From the NCBI RefSeq assembly GCF_004363555.1, contig NZ_SNZJ01000003.1, positions 1 to 64,000 of the forward strand: a DNA stretch of 64,000 nucleotides. Reading direction: 5' to 3'. Below the pieces are notes generated by a model. That model was not told the origin of the DNA. It was given only the letters and a program-made list of their open reading frames with translations, and searched no databases. A program made the position numbers and the translations under genes. The first letter of the stretch is position 1. Each line of letters starts with the position of its first letter. Shown here piece by piece: positions 25,800 to 35,270 of the stretch. The stretch comes from Halomonas ventosae (GTDB lineage Bacteria > Pseudomonadota > Gammaproteobacteria > Pseudomonadales > Halomonadaceae).

Positions 25800-27134
25800 T
25801 CACGGGTCTACATTGATCGTCTTGATGTTGCTGCGCGTCCCATGGTTCACCGCAACCAGATCCACATCCTTCGACCAGAAGAGGTTCGTGTTCACGGCCT
25901 CGGGCACCTCGAACTCGACATTGACCCAAGAGGCACTCCGGTCGAATTCCCACCGATCGTAGGACGCGATGTCGACCCCACCCATCTCGATATGGTGGTC
26001 TGAGTCTTGCGTCAGGCCGAACTGGAAGCCCCGCAGGCTCATCGTGTCACCCACGTCGAGTTGCGTCGGGCTGGCTTCCAAGATCCACGGGCTGTAGAAA
26101 CCGCAGGTCTCGGTCGAGGTTTCGGCCAGCACCTCGTCGAGGTTGTCCTCGACCATGTCGCAGGTGTGGAACAGCTCGTGCAGCAGCGTCGAGGCGATTT
26201 CCCAGTGGCTGATATCGTAGGCGTAGTCGTTATAGGCCACGACATGGGGATCTGCGGCGACGCTGCGGATATCGCTGAGACCGAAACGCTCGCTGTGATC
26301 GTCGAGGTAATAGACCGTGGCGGCATTGAAGGTGTCACGCGCCGAAGTGGCGACGCCACCTGTGCAATTGTCCGCGAAGAAATCTCTGCAACGTCTTGCG
26401 TTCAACGCCTTGTCGATCAAGTCCAACGCGGCGTTGACCCGGGCGTGATGCACGGCGGGAACCGCCTTGTAATCGCCGGTGCCGTCCGATGCCGCAAGTG
26501 TCGCGCGCCGGACGGCGCGGCGTGCCTGGCCTTCGGCCTGCGCGACATGGGCAAGTTCGTGCGCCATGAGCGGTGCGCCGCCCTTCTCTCGCTCGCCCTT
26601 GGCAAAGGCGATGTCCCTGCCATAGGAGAAGGCCCTCGCGCCGATGGCGGTCGCGGCACTGTCGGCGGCGGCGCCATCGTGGACGCGGATACCCGCGAGA
26701 TCCCTGCCAAAGCGCGGTTCAAAGAACGCGCGCGACACGGGCGACAAGGGATCTCCCGCACCCAGGGATCGGATCGCGCGGCTGGCCGCCGCCCCCGCTG
26801 CCGCGGTCGCGCGGCCGGGGGCGATGGCGGCGCCGGGGGCGGCACTGCGCTTTGCCTTCTCCTTGTCCTCGGCCTCGCATTCGGCACATTTCCGATGCAC
26901 TGATGGCGCGGACGCCGAAGAGGCGAGAACCGGCTGGCCTTCCAAGGCCTGCGCGGCCATCCGGTCGGCGGCCTTCTCCGCCGGATCCTGGATACCGCCG
27001 ATCAGTATGCCGCCCTCAACCGGCGCGCCCTTCTTGGCCTCCGTTCGCGCGGCCGCGGTTCCGGGCGCGACATGACGACGGGGCGTTCCGGAAGCGGAAC
27101 GCCGAGCGATGCGTCTGCGCAGTCTGGTCTTCAT
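25800..27134 (-). CDS. DUF4157 protein with a second HExxH metallopeptidase motif
   Basis: A 444-residue protein. The N-terminus is basic (KTRLRRRIARRSASG) and is followed by the DPAEKAADRMAAQAL block, a CAECEAE cysteine pair and the DUF4157 core (FFEPRFGRDLAGIRVHD; HELAH at residues 192-196). Downstream is a separate domain with HELFHTCD (319-325) and a nearby Glu-rich stretch (DNLDEVLAET), which is a zinc-metallopeptidase arrangement. The last 100 residues look beta-rich. DUF4157 is the eCIS core domain often fused to cargo, so this is a candidate delivered protease. It lies 13 bases after the DUF6519-type gene and 9 bases before the giant DUF4157 gene. Confidence 0.72.
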   Translation of the reverse strand: MKTRLRRRIARRSASGTPRRHVAPGTAAARTEAKKGAPVEGGILIGGIQDPAEKAADRMAAQALEGQPVLASSASAPSVHRKCAECEAEDKEKAKRSAAPGAAIAPGRATAAAGAAASRAIRSLGAGDPLSPVSRAFFEPRFGRDLAGIRVHDGAAADSAATAIGARAFSYGRDIAFAKGEREKGGAPLMAHELAHVAQAEGQARRAVRRATLAASDGTGDYKAVPAVHHARVNAALDLIDKALNARRCRDFFADNCTGGVATSARDTFNAATVYYLDDHSERFGLSDIRSVAADPHVVAYNDYAYDISHWEIASTLLHELFHTCDMVEDNLDEVLAETSTETCGFYSPWILEASPTQLDVGDTMSLRGFQFGLTQDSDHHIEMGGVDIASYDRWEFDRSASWVNVEFEVPEAVNTNLFWSKDVDLVAVNHGTRSNIKTINVDP

Positions 27135-27147
27135 GATCCGCCTCCCA

Positions 27148-30100
27148 TTATCTCGGCCTGCCCTCCAGCATCACCGCCGCTTCGCGCTGCAGCCGTCGAG
27201 CGGTGTTCAGGTTCAACCCGGCACTGCCGGCGACCTCGCGAAGCTGCGTATCGGACATTTCGGCAAACCCGGCGACATTCGTTACACCGCTGCGCGTCAG
27301 GGCGGCGATGAAGTTCGTCTCTTCACCCGCGACCGCCGAGACGGGCATCTCCCGGCGCAGCGAAGTCAGGATCGTATCGCGTTCCTGCGCCGTCTGATCC
27401 AGCAGCACCCGCTGTTCCCGCTCGAAGGCGGCGAGGTCAGCGCGCGCGGTTCCGACCTGTGTAACCACGGCCTGCCGGTCGGCCTCGATCTGCCGGAGAT
27501 CCGCATGCGCCGCCTCGATCTGCGTCTGCGCCGTCTGGCGGTCGCTCTCGAGCAGTTGCAGCTCCCCGCGCAACGCCTCGACCTGGCCGGACAGTGCCGC
27601 ATGCTCCGTGCGCACGGCGTCAAGGCCGCGCTCGGCTTCGGCCGTCAGCGCGGCCAGTTCCTCGTGTCGGCGGGCCGAGACGGCGGTCCACTCGGATTCC
27701 AGGCCAGAGGCGGCGGTTTCGGCCTCGGCTATGCGTCCCGACAGTCGTTCGTCCAGGGCGATGGCCTGGGCCAGGACCTCCTCCGAAAGAGTGACATCCG
27801 CGCCGCGCGCCGCCGGACGCTCGAAGATGAACTTTCCGCCGCCCGTCTCCACCTTGACGTAGTCGATGGCGACGCCCGCTTGCATGATCAGTGCGACCTT
27901 GTCGCCGGGCATTAACTCGCCGCGGTCGGCCACCAGGTCGCGGGCATCGAGCCCTACGGTCGCGCCCCGGATCTTGGCGATGGCGTCGGCATCGCCGGCA
28001 TCGATGGTCTCGGCCACCTCGATGCCGTTGCCGGCCAGTTCCGCCCGTGCCTGATCGAGCCCGAGATTGCCGATATCGGGCTGGACGGCGTAGTCACTGG
28101 GCGGATTGCGACCGGTCAGGATCCGCGCCCCGCGTTCCACATCCCTCCAGGCGCGCTCGGGCGTCAGTCGCCGGTCAAGCTCGGCCACCGCCACGAAATC
28201 GTTCGGCCGTTCGAAATCCACGCCGCCAGCATCTTCCTCCGGACAGCACAGCTCGCGCAGCTGCCCGGCGAACCGGTCGCGCGTCTCCGAGATGTAGTAC
28301 TGCACCATGCGCCAGGACATTGCCTGTTTCCGGCAGCACCAGACACAGATATCGCTCAGCAAGAACGTATTGCCTTCCATCGCGCCCTCGACGCAGGCGA
28401 TGGGCACGAGATACGGGGGCTCGCCGGTTTCCGGGCAGCGCGGGATCAGCGCGTCGCACAGGCAGCGGCGCAAGCGTTCGGCCTCGGTTTCCTGCACGGC
28501 ACGGTAGACCAGCGCCTCGCGCATCATGAAACGCGTCTCCCGCACCTCGCCATCGGCCTCCTCGGGGCGGATCTGCTCGTCGATCGCGGCGATTTTCCGG
28601 TCGAACTGCGCCGCCTCCGCCTCGTCGTTCAGATGAGACCTGTAGCGTTCCACAAGATCGTTGTTATAGGCGCGCGCGATCTGCTGTTCGCGGGAATTCA
28701 ACCGCTGCGTGGCAGCCATCCTGGAATAGGCCGCACCGTAAAACACCTTGTCGAGCGTCGCGCGCTCGGCTTCGCTGCGACTGGTCAGGTCATCCTTGAT
28801 GTCGAAGGGCGGCCGGGTCTGGCGGCACTGGGCGAGGACGGACATGAAGGTCGGATCGCTCGGCCCGAAGGCACGGGAGCGCGGCGCCAGATGGGTGCGG
28901 ATCACACCGCCCTCGCCGATGGACAAGGCAAGGCACACGTCGCGCTGCCGGAGCGCGCGCTGGAAGGCCTCGACCCCGTCGAAATGGAAGCTGTCGCCGC
29001 GCAGGATCTCGTTGAGCTCCACCGTCTGCGCCCGTACATCGCCGAGCATGCCACTCCGGTCGAGGATCACGCCCCCCGAGATGGCAACCATCGCCGGGCC
29101 TTGCGTGGCCCGTCGGGGGATCACCCCGCAGACCACGCCCCAGTCATGCAGGTGTCGCAGCAGCCGCTCGTTGCCGAAATCGACACGACAGAGGTTGGTC
29201 AGCGCGTCCTGAACATTGTCCACCTCGTCATAGAGGCGCGGGCAGCCCGAGGGATCGAAGGCGATATCGGCCGCCTCGATCGAACACAGGTTATCCAGCG
29301 CCTCCTGCATGTTCTCGGCGGTGTCGTATAGCGTCGGACAGCTGTTGACGAACCCGACATGCGTAGCCGGCAGGTTCGCCAGCGCCGGAAAGGACAAGCG
29401 GCGGGTTTCGGGGTCCGTCAGTGGTTCGATCGCACCGTCCGTGACGCGGAACAGCGGGCAGTAGCTGTGACGGATTCCGACGGGCAGAGCCTGCACGGCG
29501 CGCACGGGTTCATCGGCGAAGCGGCGCAACTCGATCAGCCAGTAGTCGCCCGCGACAATGGCCCGTCCATCGAAGTCGATCTCCGCGGAGAAGATGTCAT
29601 TGGTCAGCCTGACCGTGCCGCCCGACAGGCTGACGGTTCCGTTGCCCTCGTCCTCGACATTGCCGTTGGCAAAATCGATCACCGCCATCCCGTCCCAGCG
29701 ACGGACGAAGGGCCAGTCGCCTCCCTCCGGCGGGGCCGGATCCTCGGGTCCCTCGGTCAGACTGGTGGCGAAGCTCGACCGTGCCATTGCTCCGTTCTGC
29801 TCATGGACACCCAGATGACATTCGGTGACGGTGGAATAGAACTCGTAGACCGCGCCTGCCCGCCCGAAATCCTCGCTGTTGACGGTGGCCGGCGCGATGG
29901 CGGCGGCGTTTTCCGCCGACCAGGCGATGCGGATGCTATCCGGGTGCTGAGGATCGCCGAAGACATGCACGACCTCGATCCGGAACAGCGCATTGGCCAC
30001 GCTCTGCTCGGCCGCCACGGTGTCGGCGCAAGGGTCGCACTCGTCGGCGATGGTTTCGGGGTCGGCCGGGGTGACGGTCATCTCGCCCGTGCCGATGTCG

Positions 30101-30615
30101 GGGATCGGGCCGTCCGGCTGACCGAGCGCGTCGGCCTGATCCAGCGGAGCGAACTTGACCTGGGCCATCGTGCGTGCGCGGAAGGCCGTCTCTGCCCCAT
30201 GGAGGCCAGGATCGGACAGCAGCGGCTCCTCCAGCTGGCTGACCATCCGGTCCCAGATATCGGCATAGACGATGTGTTCGCCGTCCTCGGGCATCGGCGG
30301 AGCATGCGGGAAATCGACCTGCACGCCATAGAGTTCCAATGGACCGGACACCTCGCCGGCTGCCTGTACCTCGCCGCGCCGTCCCTGCGCATAGACGACA
30401 CCGGGAACCAGCCGCGGGCCGTCCAGCTCCACCGCGCCGCCATCCACCGGAACACCGCTTCCGGCGACGTCATGACCCAGCCCGTCGGTGCGCCCGCGGG
30501 CGATCCTCGCCTGCTCGCCCAGATCGGCATCGGTGACCATGCCGCCCTGAACCTGGAAGACCCCGGAATAGCGTTTCCCCGGACGGTGGCTGTCACGCGA
30601 GATATTGCCTTTCAT
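27148..30615 (-). CDS. large DUF6519-type structural protein with coiled coil, candidate fibre or baseplate appendage
   Basis: A 1155-residue protein. The N-terminus (GNISRDSHRPGKRYSGVFQV, QGGMVTDADLGEQARIARG) matches the DUF6519-type module seen in phage-tail-like loci. The middle contains many cysteines (CDPCAD, SNSCP-like, CVWCCRKQ, CCPEED) and repeated CPxLYD...NVQDAL units, near residues 430-480. A PASTA-like stretch (LGLDQARAELAGNGIEVAE) follows about residue 880, then a long coiled coil (about 960-1080). A helix-hairpin-helix-like end (TNVAGFAEMSDTQLREVAG) closes the protein. There is no signal peptide. By elimination it may be the fibre or an outer-baseplate component; I cannot prove this. 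Confidence 0.7.
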   Translation of the reverse strand: MKGNISRDSHRPGKRYSGVFQVQGGMVTDADLGEQARIARGRTDGLGHDVAGSGVPVDGGAVELDGPRLVPGVVYAQGRRGEVQAAGEVSGPLELYGVQVDFPHAPPMPEDGEHIVYADIWDRMVSQLEEPLLSDPGLHGAETAFRARTMAQVKFAPLDQADALGQPDGPIPDIGTGEMTVTPADPETIADECDPCADTVAAEQSVANALFRIEVVHVFGDPQHPDSIRIAWSAENAAAIAPATVNSEDFGRAGAVYEFYSTVTECHLGVHEQNGAMARSSFATSLTEGPEDPAPPEGGDWPFVRRWDGMAVIDFANGNVEDEGNGTVSLSGGTVRLTNDIFSAEIDFDGRAIVAGDYWLIELRRFADEPVRAVQALPVGIRHSYCPLFRVTDGAIEPLTDPETRRLSFPALANLPATHVGFVNSCPTLYDTAENMQEALDNLCSIEAADIAFDPSGCPRLYDEVDNVQDALTNLCRVDFGNERLLRHLHDWGVVCGVIPRRATQGPAMVAISGGVILDRSGMLGDVRAQTVELNEILRGDSFHFDGVEAFQRALRQRDVCLALSIGEGGVIRTHLAPRSRAFGPSDPTFMSVLAQCRQTRPPFDIKDDLTSRSEAERATLDKVFYGAAYSRMAATQRLNSREQQIARAYNNDLVERYRSHLNDEAEAAQFDRKIAAIDEQIRPEEADGEVRETRFMMREALVYRAVQETEAERLRRCLCDALIPRCPETGEPPYLVPIACVEGAMEGNTFLLSDICVWCCRKQAMSWRMVQYYISETRDRFAGQLRELCCPEEDAGGVDFERPNDFVAVAELDRRLTPERAWRDVERGARILTGRNPPSDYAVQPDIGNLGLDQARAELAGNGIEVAETIDAGDADAIAKIRGATVGLDARDLVADRGELMPGDKVALIMQAGVAIDYVKVETGGGKFIFERPAARGADVTLSEEVLAQAIALDERLSGRIAEAETAASGLESEWTAVSARRHEELAALTAEAERGLDAVRTEHAALSGQVEALRGELQLLESDRQTAQTQIEAAHADLRQIEADRQAVVTQVGTARADLAAFEREQRVLLDQTAQERDTILTSLRREMPVSAVAGEETNFIAALTRSGVTNVAGFAEMSDTQLREVAGSAGLNLNTARRLQREAAVMLEGRPR

Positions 30616-30630
30616 CGGTCGGCCTCCTGG

Positions 30631-32286
30631 CTATTCGACCCGGACCGGCGGGCGCGAAAGATAAGGGTCATATCGGATCGAGAGCTCCTGCCCCAGCGGC
30701 AGGTAATCGGTCAGCTTCAGTTCGAGTGCGCGGAGAGATGCGACGTGGAACATGTGATGATGGGCGCCCATCTCGCCCTCGTCCTCGGCACGCAGCCGGC
30801 CCGAGGAGGTCAGGTCCAGCACCGCGGCCCCCGGTTCGCCGTAAATCGCGGGGCGCAAGACGCAGTCGTCGCCCGCCTCGAACCACAGCCGGATGAAGTT
30901 CGGGTCGTCATCGGTGTTCTTGGGCGACTTGTCGGCGCCGCAATCGCCGAGTTCGCTCAGGCTCGGCACGCGCGAGTAGCGGATGCAGGTGTCGTCGCCC
31001 GAACAATCCAGATCCACCATCGGCCCGTTGAAGATGCAGTCCGACGCCCAGAGCCGCTCCAGTTCCGTGCTCTCCATCACCGTGCAGTAGGTGAGCTGGG
31101 CAAACCCCACTCCGCCCCGAAGCGTGTTGAACAGGCAGTCGGTTGCGGTGAGCGCCGGTTCGTCCGTCGGGTGGTTCAGCACCACCCGCTCGGCGGCGCA
31201 ACGGTTCATGGTCAGGCGGGTTCCCGGACCATCCAGCGTAAGCGCGCCGGTGAAGATCAGGTCGTGGAGCAGGATGTCGGTGCCCGCCGGGATCGTCAGG
31301 TTGCCCTCTACCACCAGCCTGTCGGGCAGGACGATCTCGCCGTCGCTCATCAGGGCCCCCGCCGTTTCGTCGTCCAGCGACCCGAGCGCCGCGAAGACCT
31401 GTTGCGGTCCGAAGCGTTGCTGTGCGGTCTCGTCAGGGTCGATCTGGATATCGTCCACCGTGGGCGCGACCTCGCTTCCGTTCAGCCCACGGGCGAAAAT
31501 CCCCTCGGGCGGGCGGACATGGACGATCGTGCGGCTCGGATGGGGGCCGACGTCGCGGACCGTGGGTGCACGCAGGTCGGGTGTGCGCAGCGAGGTATCG
31601 TCGTAGGCGCCGGGAAAGCAGGGCGCTGCGCGCCGGTTCCGGGGCCGCCAATGAAGGATGAGCGGCCCGATCTCGCGGCCGAAATCGTCGCGCTGCGGCA
31701 CACGGAACGCGCAGAGCGGATTGGCACCATCCTCGTCGATCACCGCACGGTTCGCGTAACGGATATCCGGTGTCCCCTGCGGCAGGCCGGGGGCGGCCAT
31801 CGGGCTGCCGTCGCCCATCGAGGCGGCAGGTGCGGTGAAAGGCGGCAGGGTCATGCGCGGCGTGGTCAGGGTTCGGCGCCAGCCCTCGACCACCACGGCC
31901 TCGGCCCCGCTGATCACATCCGAAATCTCGTCGATGGAGGTCAGCGTTCCCTTGGACTTGTACCAGCCGACCGTCTCGTTCAATTCCAGCCGCCGCGCCG
32001 ACGGGTCGGGCGCGCGGAGCTCCGCGCCCACCAGTTCGGCGAGGTATGGGATCAGCCAGGCCTGGATCTCGCGGCCGTTATCCGCGGGTTCGGCGAAGGC
32101 GTCGGCATAGGCCTGTTCGGTCGTGCCGCGGATCAGGTCCAGCAGGTGACCGAAACCGTGGAGATAGGCTTCCAGATCTCCCAACTCGCCCGGTTCGGGG
32201 GCCGGGTCCCGGTAGCGATACTCCTCGGGCAATTCTCGGTAGAGAAGCTGGCCCACGCGGGATTTGAGGTCCGACGGTTCCATCAT
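30631..32286 (-). CDS. tail-protein-I-like baseplate protein with beta-rich C-terminal domain
   Basis: A 551-residue protein. The first 150 residues resemble phage P2 gpI-type tail proteins (YRELPEEYRYRD, IQAWLIPYLAELVG, ETVGWYKSKGTLTSIDEISD). The remainder looks beta-rich with short repeats (ADGEIVLPDRLVVEGNLTIPAG-like, then LTLDGPGTRLTMNRCAAER and CLFNTLRGGVGFAQLTYCTV). This pattern resembles a right-handed beta-helix, as in tail fibres. The start at 32286 (ATGATG) overlaps the preceding stop and has GGAG five bases upstream; the ATG at 32283 is equally possible. It probably connects wedge to fibre. Confidence 0.75.
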   Translation of the reverse strand: MMEPSDLKSRVGQLLYRELPEEYRYRDPAPEPGELGDLEAYLHGFGHLLDLIRGTTEQAYADAFAEPADNGREIQAWLIPYLAELVGAELRAPDPSARRLELNETVGWYKSKGTLTSIDEISDVISGAEAVVVEGWRRTLTTPRMTLPPFTAPAASMGDGSPMAAPGLPQGTPDIRYANRAVIDEDGANPLCAFRVPQRDDFGREIGPLILHWRPRNRRAAPCFPGAYDDTSLRTPDLRAPTVRDVGPHPSRTIVHVRPPEGIFARGLNGSEVAPTVDDIQIDPDETAQQRFGPQQVFAALGSLDDETAGALMSDGEIVLPDRLVVEGNLTIPAGTDILLHDLIFTGALTLDGPGTRLTMNRCAAERVVLNHPTDEPALTATDCLFNTLRGGVGFAQLTYCTVMESTELERLWASDCIFNGPMVDLDCSGDDTCIRYSRVPSLSELGDCGADKSPKNTDDDPNFIRLWFEAGDDCVLRPAIYGEPGAAVLDLTSSGRLRAEDEGEMGAHHHMFHVASLRALELKLTDYLPLGQELSIRYDPYLSRPPVRVE

Positions 32287-35270
32287 ATCGGCTCCACCTG
32301 CACGGTCATGTCGGCACCGGCGGTCTCCGGCGCGGCGAAGATGACCTGGTTCTCGAAGGGGAAGAAGGCCGAGGGCGTGCCGCCGGTCATCGCCGTGCGG
32401 CGGATGGCGGTCGCGGGCTGGACGGCGAAGCCGGGAACGGTTGCCGTCTCCACCCCCGCGACCCGCTCCAGCGCCGCGGCCACCTCGGAGACATAGGCGG
32501 GCTGGCCGAGACACCGGCGCTCAAGCGCAAACTCGGCGATCAGCGCGGCCTGGGCCGCCGCCTGTATCTCCGTCTTGTCGAACTTCTCGATATCGACACG
32601 GATCCTGGCGGTGACGACCAGGCGGATTGCTCCGTAAGCCTCCAGATCGACCCGGATACCGGGCAAGGCGCGCGCCTCGACGAACGCCGTCAGGACCTCT
32701 CGCAAGGCGGGGCCGATGGTCCCGCCATTCACCGGCACGATGACGATGGCCACACGGCGTCCGGCACCCGGCTGAACCACCGGCCGCGCCCAGGCCTGCC
32801 AGACATCCGACCGGCGTCGGCAGAGCCGCTCGAAATCCTTCAGCGACACTGCCCGGCCATTCGCGGCCAGTCGCGCCGGCGCGTTGACGCGCAGATCGCC
32901 GACCGGTTCGCGATCCGCGCCGCCGGTCGCCGCGAAGGGCTGCGTAAGAGCGCGCACGTAGCGATGCTTCTTCATCGGTTTGGCGAAGGCCTGCGCCGGA
33001 ACCGCCCCCTTGGGGCCGACCCCGGTGCGGTAGCGGCTGACGACGACATTGTCCGAGCCCGTGGGCAGGCGGCGGCGGAAATGGATCATCAGCCGCCCTT
33101 CCTCCGTCATCGACACCGCGTAACTTTCGGTGCCCGCCGCCGTCGGGTCGATCAGGTCGCGATAGGACCAACGCACTCCATCGACGGAGATGTCCATGTC
33201 CGGCGCCACGCCGGTTTCCGCCACCGTCGAGGGTATGAAGCTGACCTCGCGCGCACCGAGGACGAAACGCTGCGCGGCCTTCTCGGCGTCGCCCGAGCCA
33301 AGAACCTTGGGACTCTTCGTTTCACCGTGGCTGCACTCGACCGCATTCAGGTTCAGGGTGGTCCAGCCCTTGAGGAAACCTGACAGGCCATCGGCGGGCT
33401 CGAACAACAGCCGCAACGCCCCCGAGACCTCCACCGCTTCGACCAGGACGGCACGAACCGGCGCAGTCAGGTGGCGCTCGTCCTCCACAAGGCAGGGTTT
33501 GCCCAGCCGGATCAGTTCCCGGGCGGGGGCGGCCATGGGCAGGAGCATGACCTCGGCCCCGTCGAAGGCCGGGGTCGGGTTGCGATCATGGTCCACCGGG
33601 CGAAGGCTGCGCATCATCGGGCCGTGGAAGTCATGCGCATCCGGTCGGAAAAGATCGAGATCTTCCGCCACCAGCTCCGAGAACTGGACCGTGTAGCCGT
33701 CGGCCGTCTCTGCGACACCGGCAACCGTCAGCGGCGCGTCAAACCCGGATACGCCGTGATCTTCCGGATCGCCCGTCCTCTTCCGGGCCCGCCGGTAGTA
33801 GACCGAGCCCACGGCAAGCGATTTGGGCGACTTGCCGAGGAAACTGACCATCCGCTGTTGGGCATCGCTTACCGGGACGACGGGATCTGGCAGCATCACG
33901 ACGGTCGCGCTTTCGCGCTTTGCCCCTTCGGTTGGGACATAGAAACTGCCTACAGCGTCGGCGATCACGCTGAAATCCACACCGAGATAATCGTCCAGCT
34001 CGTTGCCGCCCTCATCCTCGGCATGCTGGAAGATCCCGTTCCCGACATCCAGCACGCCATGCGTGTTGATGTAGAAGGCCGTCAGCCCGACGGATGCAGG
34101 CGCGAGGTTGCCGCCGCCGGTATTCGATACGGGCACCAGTGTCTCGACGGTGACCTCCTGGCCGTGGGCAAGCGCCAGCGCCGTGCCCATCTCCAGCTTC
34201 AGATGCCCGTCGGCGTTCCCTATGATCCGGTATTCCGCGCTCGTGCCGTCGTGATGGAGCCGGATCACGGAGTTGATTGGATAGTTCGAGGCGGTCGCGA
34301 TCTTCAGGACAAGCACGCCCTCGGTGGTTCGGGGCGCACCGCGCTTCACGGCCTTGGCGCCCAGGTGCAGGACGGCGCTGCCGCGTGTGGGCAGGGTGCC
34401 GTCCACGGTCAGGCGGATCACCGCGATGCCCGTTTCCTCGTCGCGCGCCGCATCGCGGATCGTCGCTTCCTTCGCCCCGGTCGTCCCCCGAAGGACTGCG
34501 ACGGCGCCGGGCGCAATCTCCGCCTCGGGATCGTCGATCCACTGGTCGGGATTGGTCAGCGTCTCGGGGTCGCTGTTCCAGCCAACCGTCCGGGCAGCGT
34601 TCAGATCGGGGTGAACCTTGATCGGCTCCAGCGTCTCGAAGAGGACGGGTGCACTGCCCTCGGGGGGTGTGTATTTCATGGCCAGCCCGCGACCTATTAC
34701 CACGGCTTTTCCGTCATCCGTCGGATCGACGATCAATCCCACCGTGGTCACGGCAGAGGTCGGCGGCGCCGGCTGGTGATTGACCATCGAGGCCAGCCTC
34801 ACGAGGTTCTCCCACTGGGTCGCGGTCGGCAGATACCCCTCGTTCGCGTAAGCGTTCAGATGACCGAGCAGCACATGGGATGCCCGTGCTGCTGCGCGCA
34901 TGATCTCCCAACCGTAGTCGCCGCTGTTCAACGCATATTGGTCGAGTAGCCGGGCATTGCGCCGCCGCGCAGACTCGGGCCGGTCAGGGAACGCACGGGC
35001 CAGGGCCTTCCAGGCGAGCGCCTGTACGAAGGCCTCTCGTTCTGCCGGATCGGGCCATTGGTCCATGTCCAGGGAGAAGCGGCCGCGCCAGGTTTCGGGG
35101 AGGCGCTCCTCCATCTCCGCGCCCCGGGCGACCAGCCCCATCATGGCGATCCGGAGTTCCTCGAGCCAGACCGCCGCGTCCCCATCGACATACTCGAACC
35201 GCGGTAGCCCCGCCCTGTTCCAGCGCGTGAGATCCGCAAGCTTGTTCAGGCGCTCCGGGTTGCCGTTCAT
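32283..35270 (-). CDS. large baseplate assembly protein (baseplate J / Afp12-like)
   Basis: A 995-residue protein with the C-terminal signature of baseplate J-type wedge proteins. That signature is a stretch of alternating hydrophobic residues (YGAIRLVVTARIRVDIEKFD), then a helix and APTAYVSEV-like (GQPAYVSEVAAALERVAGV). A putative-baseplate-assembly motif with RLAANGRAVSLKDFERLCR (near residue 800) is also typical of gpJ/gp6 relatives. The middle is beta-rich. In eCIS it would form the wedge around the spike. It overlaps the upstream J-like gene by ATGA and the downstream gene by 4 bases. Confidence 0.82.
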   Translation of the reverse strand: MNGNPERLNKLADLTRWNRAGLPRFEYVDGDAAVWLEELRIAMMGLVARGAEMEERLPETWRGRFSLDMDQWPDPAEREAFVQALAWKALARAFPDRPESARRRNARLLDQYALNSGDYGWEIMRAAARASHVLLGHLNAYANEGYLPTATQWENLVRLASMVNHQPAPPTSAVTTVGLIVDPTDDGKAVVIGRGLAMKYTPPEGSAPVLFETLEPIKVHPDLNAARTVGWNSDPETLTNPDQWIDDPEAEIAPGAVAVLRGTTGAKEATIRDAARDEETGIAVIRLTVDGTLPTRGSAVLHLGAKAVKRGAPRTTEGVLVLKIATASNYPINSVIRLHHDGTSAEYRIIGNADGHLKLEMGTALALAHGQEVTVETLVPVSNTGGGNLAPASVGLTAFYINTHGVLDVGNGIFQHAEDEGGNELDDYLGVDFSVIADAVGSFYVPTEGAKRESATVVMLPDPVVPVSDAQQRMVSFLGKSPKSLAVGSVYYRRARKRTGDPEDHGVSGFDAPLTVAGVAETADGYTVQFSELVAEDLDLFRPDAHDFHGPMMRSLRPVDHDRNPTPAFDGAEVMLLPMAAPARELIRLGKPCLVEDERHLTAPVRAVLVEAVEVSGALRLLFEPADGLSGFLKGWTTLNLNAVECSHGETKSPKVLGSGDAEKAAQRFVLGAREVSFIPSTVAETGVAPDMDISVDGVRWSYRDLIDPTAAGTESYAVSMTEEGRLMIHFRRRLPTGSDNVVVSRYRTGVGPKGAVPAQAFAKPMKKHRYVRALTQPFAATGGADREPVGDLRVNAPARLAANGRAVSLKDFERLCRRRSDVWQAWARPVVQPGAGRRVAIVIVPVNGGTIGPALREVLTAFVEARALPGIRVDLEAYGAIRLVVTARIRVDIEKFDKTEIQAAAQAALIAEFALERRCLGQPAYVSEVAAALERVAGVETATVPGFAVQPATAIRRTAMTGGTPSAFFPFENQVIFAAPETAGADMTVQVEPI

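Noticed and set aside
29359..32496. A 1045-residue plus-strand reading frame
   Set aside because: It is antisense to two well-supported baseplate genes and shows the His/Gly/Arg-rich composition of a high-GC shadow frame.
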